A stretch of DNA of 64,000 nt from Ophiostoma sp. CBS 140.51 (taxonomy: Eukaryota > Ascomycota > Sordariomycetes > Ophiostomatales > Ophiostomataceae). Under the pieces are notes generated by a model, which saw nothing but the letters and a program-made list of their open reading frames with translations, was not told the DNA's origin and did not search any database. The stretch is taken from assembly GCA_029298735.1 (NCBI GenBank), contig JANSLP010000074.1, forward strand, positions 62,001 through 126,000, given 5' to 3'. Made by a program: the position numbers and the translations under genes. Positions 31,279-42,856 of the stretch are shown piece after piece; the stretch's first letter is position 1, and each line of letters opens with the position of its first letter.

Positions 31279-31746
31279 TAATAGTCACATAATACGCAGA
31301 TTGTGCGAGAACGAAGGTGCAAACAAAATACGGACCTACGAAGTGATTGAGCCATCGGCCACAGAGCCACACGGGAATCTCGACTTACACGCCCCCAGTG
31401 GCGAGAGCTTATCAACAAGGGTGTGGCTCATGGAGAGTGAGTGCAAGGAAAGACCGAAGAAGGAAAGAGAGAGAAGAGAGTTGACAGAAAAGACAGAAAA
31501 AGAAAAAGGCTGAAGACCCACTCACACTTCTTTTTCCACTTACACGACAGCGACGACCAGGGACCCTTTGCCTTTTCGAGGTGTGGTGGATTTGAGGTGG
31601 TAGATGGTGGTATCTTTGCCTGCCTGTCAGTTTTGGTGGGTGCTGTGTGCGTCACTCGCTGATGGTGTTGCGTGCGAGAAGGGTGCCCGCAAAACTTGGC
31701 TACACCAAGAAGTGCACCAAAAGTGCGGCGCAGCAGGGTCCTCAGC

Positions 31747-31780
31747 GGGCACTGGCGGGCACTGGCGGGCACTGGCGGGC
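31747..31780. repeat. Tandem 10-bp minisatellite GGGCACTGGC
   Basis: Three perfect copies followed by a partial fourth (GGGC). Confidence 0.9.
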
Positions 31781-34700
31781 GTTCGCGAGCTGCCTCCCAC
31801 GAAGAAAGCAGCACTAAAGACTTGATTTCTTTGCAGAAGTGCCACCTTGACAGCGGGCGCTGAAGGACGCTAGAAAGAATTTTCCAATTAAATTTTCTTC
31901 ACTATTTTTCACTTCTGCTTCTTTTCTTTCTTTCTTCTTTTCTACGCCGGAGGCCATTGAAAACCACCGGGCACCGCCGAGAATCCCGCCACTGGTTTCT
32001 TGTGGTGTTTGTCGCCGTTGTGGCCAACCAGACACCATCCTTTTCTGGTGTTCGTTCGCTCTTCCCAACTGTTCCCACTCTTCTAAATCGGGATGCCACT
32101 AAAAAGACAAAAAAAAAAAACTCTCAGTGATCAACGATCATCACTGCGCGAATACGGGAAACAGGGTCTTCCTCCAAGAGTCCGGTCGACAAGTCAGACG
32201 GCCGCCAGTCTCTTCCCGCCAAGTTGGACACAGAGTTTACGAGAGTACGAGACTTACGAGTGACGACAGTAAGACCGGCGCGACACGAGTTTTTGGAAAA
32301 AAATTGCAGCCAGCTACACCCATTTGGGGACTTCTTTGTTGGTCACTTCTTTGTCACTTTTGAAAGCCACATTCAAGTGCGCTTCTGGCGCTTTCCCACC
32401 GACGGTCTTTTCTACGCTGTAGCGGCGGGTGATGCCTTATCTGTCAAACAGAATGGCAATTCAACGGTAAAAAAAGGTCCCGGTTTTCTGTTTCTCTCTT
32501 TTGACTGCTGCTCAGTTTCTTGGCTCTTGGAATCTTCCGTTCAATGTATCGCCACTATGGTGTCTCTAAAGCTAACAGAAACGTAACAGCACCGTAACTA
32601 AGAATAAACTCAATAGTGAGTAAATCTTCGTAACCGTATACAGAACGAGGCTGTTTTTGCGCTTCTGTGTATATTCTGGTATACGAGCAGTGAGAGAGAA
32701 AGTGCAGCCTCTCACGTCTTGTGCTGGGCGGACTGTCCGAAAGAAGCAGTGACCTTGCCCTGCCACGGTTGTCCACTGTTTGTCATCCATTGTTTTGGGG
32801 TGAGGCCTTCGGCTGCAAAGCCCACTAACACCAACTCTGGAGCTACTGATGCAGAATGACGCTGTTTTTGCAACGAGAGTACGAGGGTACGAGGGTACTT
32901 GTTACCTTGGCAGCCACCACCACCTAAACCAGCCACCACACTAAAAAACTAGCGATTGTCGGCGTTGTCTATTTTTGTCTCCTAAGACAAATCCAAGGCA
33001 AAAGACAGGCAACAGTACACCAAAACGGCTCCTGAGCCTTGAACGCCACACGTCCACATTTCCACCAGCAACGTTTCGTTCGAGCCTATGAGGCGTGTCA
33101 AATAGCATAGTCTTTCGTAAAGATTATCGGAATGACCAAGATCGGCACAGGTCCCTCGTTTTTTTGTCATTCCTGTCAGAAAACGTGAAAATAGAATTCT
33201 CTGAATGAGAACTGTTCTCGCCGTTGAAAAAAATAGAAACTAGATCTGTATCCGTCGCAGGGAATCTACCAAGGCATTGTGAGTCGATGTGGAATTCACT
33301 GCCCACTTCAGTCACCATTCACTCACACACTACATCCACGCCATACGGTATCGGAGTGAGTAAAGATGCCTCACTCGGAGACAACCATAAAATCTTTACT
33401 CTACAACAGCACCTGCTGGCCTCGTATGCAAGGAGCGGCGGCGTGACTGTGTTGGCCCGAGAGGCCGACTTTTTTTTTTGACGAGGCGGACGACAGGTGA
33501 ATCGGCGGGATGTAAAGCGCAGAAGAGTACGAGAACAACTGCTAAAGTGCTCACATGAAGAGACCGACGGTCGACTAACGTGATGGAATACGAGGCCCTA
33601 CGACTCCAGGGTCCAACAGCCAGTCCTCCTCAGGAGAGAACCAATAGCCTGAACGCCCGGACTGGCCTCCTGGAAAATTTTCTTCGTACCGCCACACGCA
33701 ACGTTGTGTGCAAAGGGACAAAGGAAAAATGGGCAGAGAATGACGAATGGAGATAAAAAGTGCCCTGAAAACCCGAAAAAAGGTCCTTGGAAAGCCCGAA
33801 AGTGCCTGAAAGGTAGCCCGGACCTTTCTCGTTTCTCGTTGGCGGTTCAGGCCCCTCGCTAGGCCTGAGTGAACAAAGGTTACAGTGAGACCTGCAGACA
33901 TCAGTGTCAATCACCAAAACAACCAAACAGACACAACCAAACACCAGCCACTTTTCTGTGGTGATCGTCTGGTCTTCCGTCTCTTCGTTCTCCTTACTCC
34001 CATCTGCAGGGTTTCCACACCTCCCGGGTCGTTGAATACGACCGTGACGGATCCTGCAGTAACGGCAACCACAGAAACACAGAGAAAGAGAAACCCATCC
34101 ACGTTTTTGCACCTTGTTGACGGCTTTCCCTTGTCAACCTGGATGCATATTTTCTCGTATCTTATCTTTGGAGACTGCAGGTCTGCAAATGCAGCCTGCA
34201 AGCCTGCAGTGTCCGCGTCACGATACCAATTGTTTTGCCCGAGCCTTCCATGACAGGGCCGCTCTCATTCTCCTCTTCCTCCTCCTTCCTTCTTCCTCTC
34301 AATCTCAGAACTTTATCTCCCCAGTGACATCTTCCTGCAATCCTCCTCCTGACAGCCCAAGACAAGATTTCATTCCCCTCGTCTGAATTAGACAAGACAG
34401 ATCTATGGGATTGAAAGAAAATGAACACAAGATGTCAACTGTTGCGTGGCCCCTCCTCCTCTCCTTCCGCAGGAATCGCCGGCCGATATACGACATCTCC
34501 GCCGAACACGAACTACACGAAGGGTAGACGAAGTTAAGGACCCCATGGAGACCAAGGGACCCCTCACCATTACAACACCGACACCGACACCGACAGAATG
34601 CCGTCCATGGGTAACGACTCCGGCGCTGACCATCGTGAAGGACAAGGATCCTCTGTGCAGCAGCCTAAGACGAAGGCGTGATAACGAGCAATGGCGAGCC

Positions 34701-35823
34701 ATGACGATGTTGAAGCCAAAGGACAACCACCCCTGCACTTTATCACCCCGCCGACGTCACATCCTCCACTGAAGCCCGCTGAACCCGCAGAGCCCGCTGC
34801 CTCTCTCGCTTTTTTCTCACAGAGCACACAGACATTCTCACATCCCTGTCTGTGCTTTCGTTCTTCGTCCTTGAAAATACGGTCGCCAAAAAGCTTGGCC
34901 TTTTTTGTGTGGACCTTTTTGGTGACGGGCCACAGCAACCGCCAGCCTTTTCACTCACCAAAGTGGAAATCTTTGCAGTGGCTGCACCAGCCCCATCTTG
35001 CTTTTCTGTGAGAACCGTCGTCGTCGACCTTGACGGCTTGCTTCTTGCTTCATGCTTCATGCACTCTTCGTAGCGTAGGATCATACTGTGGATAGTGTGT
35101 GGCTCTTGTGGCTCTTCTAGACAACCTGCAGAGCGATTACTGCAAATCTCGTTCGTATGCAAACGTCACTGAAGCCCAAACGAGAAAAAAAACGAGCCAC
35201 AATCGTGATGAGCCATTGTTGTGAGTGGAAAGTACTTTTCGACAGCCCGAACTAGCCTAGCCGAACCAAGGCCGGTCCCGCCGGGGCCGCCTGCTGGTCT
35301 GAGAGGGAGAGTCCACATAGCTTCCACTCGTCTTTGAAAATCAAAGCAGGTGGTGCAAATCGAAGCAAGCTTGAGAACTCTCTTATCTCTCGACTGGTCT
35401 GCTGAACATATTTCGTTTATCTGCATCCTCTTTGTTATCTTGACCACAATTGCACTTTCCACTTTCCCGGCCTTCCTGATTTTGCTTCCCTCTCCATCTT
35501 GTCTCGTCTCTTTTCTTGCATGGCGCACCCCCATCTTTATGGTTTATGCTGGCAACTTCCTCCTCTCAAGCAAGATACGGCCGTTCGTGCAGACTCCGGG
35601 CTTTGCTGCACGACGATCCTTTAAAGCTCAAGAAGCAAGGAAGTCACTTGGCCGCTGGGAGCTTGCTTCGGATGCTTGAGTGGGCTGCTTCTTCCTATTT
35701 CGTCTTAGTATGCCTTTGTGCAAATCGTGTGTGTGGTGGAGGGGTGTAAGAGAGGAAGACGATGAAGTTTGGCCGGTCATTGCAGCGGGATTTACAAGCA
35801 GAGTTTTCTTTTCTTTTCTTCTC

Positions 35824-35839
35824 TTTTTTTTTTTTTTTT
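35824..35839. repeat. Poly-T tract
   Basis: About 16 T in a pyrimidine-rich stretch. Confidence 0.85.
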
Positions 35840-36963
35840 AATGTCGTCTTTTCTCATCTCGATTCTGCCTTTCATTTGATTTTTCTGTCCTTACCAATTG
35901 TGGTTGAAATGGAGACTAATGGGACAATGAGGCATGCGACGACATCCTCTTTTGGGTGAAGTGGATGAGTGGATACAGTGGGCATCGTCACAATTTTGGG
36001 TGCTTGCTTTTTCGTCGCAGACTATTGGCGATAAGAGAGAGAGCACGACAAAAAAGAAAAGAGCTTCTCCGATGAAAGCCTTTGCCATTGCATACGACGC
36101 CTCATTCGTCAACCCCATCCGACGCCACACGCCCGGTCCCTCTCTTTCCTGTCTTGTATTGTTCGATAGTCTTCTTTCTTCACATTTTGCTTTCTACCAC
36201 CCCGATTGACCGACCCAATGCATATCGGGTCTTGTCTTCGACATTTTCCACTTGATGCCTTCTCTTGTCTTCATGCTTGGTCTTGACCTTGTTGTTGCCC
36301 GACCAAGCCGGTGTCTGCATTGCACTTGCAATAAAAAAAGAGGCGCAAATCCTGTTCTTGAGCCACACCTGCGACTAAGACCAAGGAGCCACGCCATCGA
36401 CACATACGCCACGACTGTCGACAAGAAAATGCCTCCATGGCATCTACTCTTTTTGGAGGCCGTCGTATGGCCTTGTCATGCCTTGCGTTGTCGTGTACGG
36501 AGTAAGCTGCCCAGAGTGATGTCCCCACGGGCTATCGTCCATCCCATATCCCCCACCTACTGCCCCTCCTCCACCACTGCTCGTCAATCTCGTATTGCGG
36601 AAAGCTTGGCATTCTTTGGTCTGCTGCGTCTGTCTTGATGTGGGCATCAAGTGGTGCACCAAAAGCCTCACCCACTGCCAGCTCGTTGTTTGTTGCTGCA
36701 TTACTCCGAGTTTGACAAGACAAGATGTGAACAGCGATGGTGGGGGACCAGGGCATCATGCAGGACCGGCCGTTGGATGCTGCTTGGGATCGTTGCCGCT
36801 CTTCGTATTTCCCCTCTTTCTTGGGATCCTTGGGGCACGCTGAACCCTTGTCTGTGTCTTGGGTATACGAGGCGGACGAGGGGAGGCTGTATGCGTGAGG
36901 AGGAGGAGGAGGCATTTTCCATCGTGAGCCGCGTGAAGCTTGAGAGCCATGGTCGGGAAGAAG

Positions 36964-36994
36964 CCACGATGGAGTCACGATGGAGTCACGATGG
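36964..36994. repeat. Short tandem repeat CACGATGGAGT
   Basis: Two copies of an 11-bp unit plus a partial third. Confidence 0.75.
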
Positions 36995-38351
36995 GACACG
37001 TATATACGATGCATTAGTTCACGACATATTGGCTCACGACCCCAGAGCCCCAAGCAGTGTGAGGATTTCTCGTACTCGGAGCTACGAGCCTTTGCCGGAC
37101 ACACGTACGGCCGTTGTGAGTGGTCCCTGTGTGAAGAAAACGACTTGCACATTGGCATATCACGAGACCTGGAGACATGGCCGGCCTTGCGTGACGAGCC
37201 TTGCTCGCGTTACAGTATGTCACGAGACCGCGATTTCACCAGTGTGTGGACGTGACCAGCTCTCGAGTGAATTATTACACACCATGTGCTGCTCTCCTGT
37301 CGAGTGAATGAAATGCATAAAAGTATTTTGTCAGAATTTGTTTTCATGCCGTGGTTCGACATTTTGCCCACATTGGCACAGTCGCATAACATGTATTTGA
37401 TATCGCGTTTTGTTTTCTTCAATTTTCGCTTCTCTTCGCCGGTGTGAAGATCACTGAATAGGAAGCCACTTGCGGATGCGGTGCCTGCGTCTGGATGGCC
37501 CATGTTTGCTCCACATCTCATCTCTCTTATCAAAGCCGTCGTGTTCTTGTCACTGACGACCACAGACAATGGACCACGGACCAAAATAGAGCCGCGGTGG
37601 TGTCGATACCCATGCACAGAAAAAGAAAACAAACAAACATAGACCGGGAGGCTTGATGCCAAGACGTGCTGCTTCGGTATGGGCACGGCGGCACAGACTT
37701 TGGACCTGTCAATCACAGCCTTGCATCTGTCGTGCGACTGCAATTTGACCTGACAGATTTTGACACGCACCAAAAGTACCAACAAAATCACGCCGTCGTC
37801 TTCCAATCATGCCCTTGAGAATCACGTCGTTTCATTCATTTCGGCTGCTGCCGTCCACCTCACGGCGACTTGAAAGACGCTCACCGAGAAGCAAGACACC
37901 ACCGATTGACAACACAAGTGCTCCCGTTGACGAAATCTTCAAATCTCGAAATCTGCAGAAATTTAAGATTAACTGTGGAAAGGGGCGTGTCGTTTAGATG
38001 TCAATTGTCGATAGTTTTGATATAGACTCAACCCACCAACAGCCTTATCATGGGCCCTTGCCAAAATGGTAGTTTGAGGAAGAAGAAAATCGTGGATCTC
38101 ATTTTAAAATTGCACCGAGATGGTGTTGGTTGTGATAAGTGCACGCCATTGTCAAATCAAATTGCGGTAGTTCTTAAAAGTGACCCCCACACACCAGGAT
38201 CAACGACAACACTAGAAAAGGGGCACGACTTGGATCGTCTACAACGGACCTGCCCGAATCACATTTAATTACAGATATCTGCTGCGACAAAAGTAGTCTT
38301 CAAATCAGACGCTGCAGATTCCAGATTTCACAATACTGAAAAACACAGTCT

Positions 38352-38375
38352 ACACACACACATACACACACACAC
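38352..38375. repeat. (CA)n microsatellite, interrupted
   Basis: CA repeats broken by a CATA. Confidence 0.85.
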
Positions 38376-40801
38376 CATCACCGAAACGAAATGAAAGGGT
38401 CCCAAACGATGTCAATCCCACATTGGCGAGACTCCATTCGATAGTCCAGATCTATGTCACATCCCGTCCAGTGGCCTTGTCCCATGAATCACGTCAAAGG
38501 TTTGATATATATGTTAATCTGATGTCCCGTTATGTTGATGATAGGAAAGCTGTTTGCGCCATATAAATCGATTGCGCCTTTTTGCATCCGACGCGTCTAT
38601 CTTATGTTAACGCTCCGAGGACCTGTCGAAGCCGGTAGCAGAAGTCTGCAGGCCGGCCGATAAGCTGGAGGTTGAAGAACGGTTGTTGCCCCTGAGATTG
38701 TCTCATGTTGATGCTCAGGACGGTTCTCCACTGTCGCTGGAGTCTCCCAGACTTGCTGTCCGTTGCCTCCCTCCTCGGCCAGCACGCCATGGTATGGGTG
38801 ATGTTCACGTTCGCGTGGCCGTCGATTGTATGGTTTTGGTCAGAGCTCGTTAAAGCTGTGAAAAGGCGTTGCTCTCGAGTCGGACATGCCGCCGCGGCCT
38901 GCCTCATCCAGCCCTGTCGTTGCGAAGCCGTAACAGCTGGAGCTGAGGGGTGGAGCTGGCAAGTGCCGCTCTACTGCCACTTGAAACACCAACATGTGTG
39001 GTTCGTTGTCTAGTGACTGCTCGTCCTATACTGCACGGTGCTGTTAGCAAACACTGTAGCACCGCTCGTCTTTCTTTCCTCCCTCCTTGTATGTGTCAGT
39101 CCTAACGGAACTCTCACCTACCGACAACTGCGGCCTATTTGTCTGACCAGCTCACGGCCAGAGGGTAGTCCCGGAGCTTCAAGTGAATGACCTCACCATG
39201 AAGCACAGACTGTCCTCTGACTCCACTTGGAGACACGAACCGTGCCACAAGGCTGAGTCTGACATCTGCCTCTGTTCTTCCTATGTCGATATAGACGCCT
39301 CCATCATAGATGCCATGAAGCCACCACCATCCCCGGCCATATACCTCGTCGGTCTGTGATGTTGCTAGGCCAACACCTACCACGCGTCAGGGTCCTTGGA
39401 CTCGACGTGGGTCGCGTATCGGATTGTGGGCGCGATTTCGTCCGATTTCGTCTTGTGTCACCAAAGTCACGTGAGCGGATCCGAAAGCTTGTGACCGCAG
39501 CAAGGTTGTACATAAGGAGATTAAGGAAGGAGAGGTTGTCGAGTGGTCTTGATGTTATAGTATGGTATAATAAGGGTGGTATAGATCATGCAGATGTGGT
39601 TAGGCAGGCGTGATTGTAAATAATGTGCTCGTGGTCGGTTGAAATGTTCGTACCTTGAAAACACGGCCCGGAGACCATCGACGGCAACATGGTCTCTTGA
39701 GACGCAGCTGTAGTTGAAGACCATAAAAGATGTCCATGCATGAACTCCAGAGCCGTTTGTTTAGGATGATATGGGTCTCGAGTGGTGGATGGCCGTACAC
39801 ATGTCGCTAGCGTATTATTCGTGATCTTATCCGTAATGTGCTGTGTCCTGACACCGGAGTGCATGGAGCGATCACCAGTCAAAGTGTGCCAGGGAAGTTT
39901 TGTCGAGGAGTATTGAGAATGCCCAGGAGACTTTAGAGTGCCTAGGAGGTGTTGTCGTTTAAATTAGCTGATGTGTACCCGGTCCGTGTTGTCACTTACT
40001 GGTCCTTCTACTGTCACTCCGCGGTCTGCCGTTTTAGTAAACAGTCAACGTGCAACCAACTCACCGTTGCCCTATGACATCTATGCTGCCTGTGTGCAAT
40101 AAAAACAAGACAAGAAGTGTAATTCAACCCCATGTGACATTGTAACGGTGGTGGGAGTAGTGTCGGGGAAAAGACACGTCGACTGTCGGACATGATGCAG
40201 TTGTTCAATATGCTCGAGCCTGCAGAAATCATATTGTCAGCACGATGAGTGCCATAATCGAAAATAAGATAAATGGACATGATGAAAGCAAAGGAAAGAA
40301 AGTGTGTGGGAGAAAAGGGGTGCGAAGGGTCGGAAAGGGAGCAAAACAAATAAACCCAAGCCATGGTATAATGTCTCACCCAAGGTCAGACCTTCCAACG
40401 GGCAGTCATGGCATTTCCCAATAAAACATGGGTGTATATGGCACTGTGTTGGGCTTTTTGATATGTCTTCTCGTTTGTGATGCCGTGATGCTTGTTGCAG
40501 TCGTCTTGGCTGTTGCAGTGGAACAGTGCAGGGCAAGAGTGAAACTGCACTCTAACAGCCTGAGAGTGTGTACATGACTTGATAATGTTGTCTTGTCTAC
40601 ATCTCCGTCCGCGTCTTGTGCATAGGCCTTCTGAAAAAGTCTGGGCAGGTGTAGGTATTGGTCAGCCAGGATGTAGGCTTGCAGGAAGAATTGTCGGACA
40701 AAAAGGGCCTTGTAGTCTCGTATCGTGCTTCTTATCAGTTTGAGATACATCATTAGCAGACTGTGTAGTCAAAAGCATATCGACACAATACGAGTCCATT
40801 A

Positions 40802-40819
40802 CTCTCTCTCTCTCTCTCT
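40802..40819. repeat. (CT)n microsatellite
   Basis: Nine CT units. Confidence 0.85.
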
Positions 40820-42594
40820 GGGCGTATATATGATGTTCACGTACCTTGTTGACCACCAATGTCTCTGCGATAGCCAAGTGGTTTGACGATGATCCGAGCC
40901 TGTGACAAAAGTTGTAAAAGGAAGGAAGCTGGGATCTTAGATGCCGTATAATCTTGAATTGTTTATTCCATTCGATAATTAAGCTGGCTGGTATTGGAAG
41001 ACTGCCATGAAAAAGAAGAAGTTCCTATACTGTCTGGCCTGGTCAGTGAAGTGTTTGCTGTTTTTTTTTTCAAAGAAGACAAAGAAGAGTGACCATTTCG
41101 GACAAACACAACCACAAACTGACCTGGACAAACGCCCACCGCAAAAGTGGCTTCCTCAAATCTAGAAAGGCCGTCCGTCTGTCTCAAATTACTTCTCCTT
41201 CGATGTTGTTGACACAACGGAGCAATTTTGGACCTTATTACAAGGTCAAAGGACCCCGGGATCTTAAGACTAGCCTCTCGACCGCGTCTTGTCCCTCCTC
41301 TAACTGCTGCCACTCCGTCTCCTCATCTTCCTCCAGATTATAATGTCTTGCTGCCAAAAGTAACAAGACACCGGCGACGACTCTGTCGTTTTGCCGCTTT
41401 GTCGAGGCTGTGAGAACATTCATGGGGGCTGTCCATGTCGGTATGGCAGTGTTTATAGTCGGGAAGTCTGGAAGGGAGGAGTTTGTCGATGGATCGATGG
41501 GTACTGGATACAGAGACAGGGATCAGCCGCGATGCACAGATAAGGGGCAACAAAACTAAACGCAACGCAACAACTCGACGACAAGCAGATAAAGACAAGA
41601 ACACCAACAAAGAAGAGAAGACACACGGACAACGAGGCTCTGGGATGTATACTGACACGACAATAATTCGACTTTGTCTGTACCACCGCTCGGTTTGTTT
41701 TGCAAAACTCCCAAGCAACAATTAGCTGGCGTTTTAAGTGGACTCGTGATGATTATTCGGAATGTATTCGGAATGGAGAATAGAAACCAACAGGTTGGCC
41801 TTCTGTCTGCGTCGCGTGTGACAACACCACCCGGGCTGCGAAAAACAAGTTTCATGATGAAAATAAATACTGCAAGACCTTCAATAATGGTAAGGACGCA
41901 AATAAAAAGAAACAATAGCCATTGTCCCATCAATATAGATGTAGAGAAGCAAACAATGAACGCGTTCTTCAATTATTGTCCAAGACTAGAAGAATAACAA
42001 AAAACATCGCGAACCCAGTGACGGGTAACGTGACCTAGCCTTTGAATCAACCATTATTATGAACAAAAATACGACGAGGGGCCACAATAGACCAGTCCTC
42101 TTCCTCTCTCCCCACCTTTGAGACTTTCCTCTTTTTTTTCTGCTTGCTCTACATCCCCCCTAAAATAAATAAAACAAATAATATACGATAAAACAAAAAA
42201 CCTGTCCTCCACCTTCTTCCAGTTTTTTCCGTACCTTCCCCCAGGAGAGTATCACCACTGGGAGGGAAGGAACGTCCGGCGTGCACACTGTCGTGCACTG
42301 CCTGCACACGCCCCCCTTCGCGTAGCAGAAAAGAAAAACAACACCAAGGCCCGTAGAGAGCAACCTCGCCTGCCATTTACCATGTAAAAGTGCTCTCACA
42401 GTTTGGGAGTCCCTGTTCCGTTGACGCGTCCGGCCCGTGAATCTTCTTTTCTGCACACCCTCCTGCCAAACCTTGCTGACCTCCTGTCCTCTCCGACCGA
42501 CCTTGCTGTCGAGGTCGTTCCTTCCGTTTTTGTCACGAACACCGTGTCCGGGTGACCCAAATTTTCAACTCCGCATGCACACACACGAGCGCGC

Positions 42595-42609
42595 AAAAAA
42601 AAAAAAAAA
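42595..42609. repeat. Poly-A tract upstream of the 42857 ORF
   Basis: Fifteen A, about 250 bases before the first ATG of the low-complexity gene; likely promoter or leader. Confidence 0.8.
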
Positions 42610-42856
42610 TGAGAGGCCTTTGCTGCATGCAAAGTTTTTTTTCCCCACGATTCGGTCTCTCGGCCAGTGCAGAAAAGAGATGCTCAAGTTTTTCTCACTT
42701 CGCACCTCTTCTCTCACCCTCCCCTCCTCTTCTTTTTGAGGCTCTTCTTCGTCACCCTCTGTTCTTTCTTTGCATCTTGCATTCGACCACATCTTCTTTC
42801 GATCTTGTGCTTTGTATATTGCATGATATACGCCGCATTTGCTTTCTTCAACGAGT

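Larger units (their letters stand above)
30937..42856. other. Nearly 12-kb region without a convincing gene
   Basis: No open frame here has domain-like composition, recognisable motif, codon pattern or joinable splice structure; the longest (about 220 codons, 36651-37307) overlaps an equally long antisense frame. The region holds several microsatellites and minisatellites, listed separately, homopurine/homopyrimidine tracts, and repeated TACGAG words at 32230-33600 and 37070-37090. It lies divergently between the GPI-protein gene and the low-complexity 925-codon ORF at 42857. Long upstream regions of this kind are known before developmental regulators in ascomycetes. Transcribed leaders or long non-coding RNAs are possible but not shown. 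Confidence 0.5.

Noticed and set aside
34446..34772. 108-codon plus-strand frame with TPTPTP repeats
   Set aside because: It comes from a short CCGACA tandem repeat; flanks do not extend a gene.
36532..37307. Two overlapping frames of about 210 codons on opposite strands
   Set aside because: Neither has a start context, domain composition, introns or flanking signals; chance frames in a GC-balanced stretch.
39530..39620. GTCGAGTGGTC resembles a tRNA D-arm
   Set aside because: No matching acceptor stem, anticodon arm or GTTCRA T-loop nearby.
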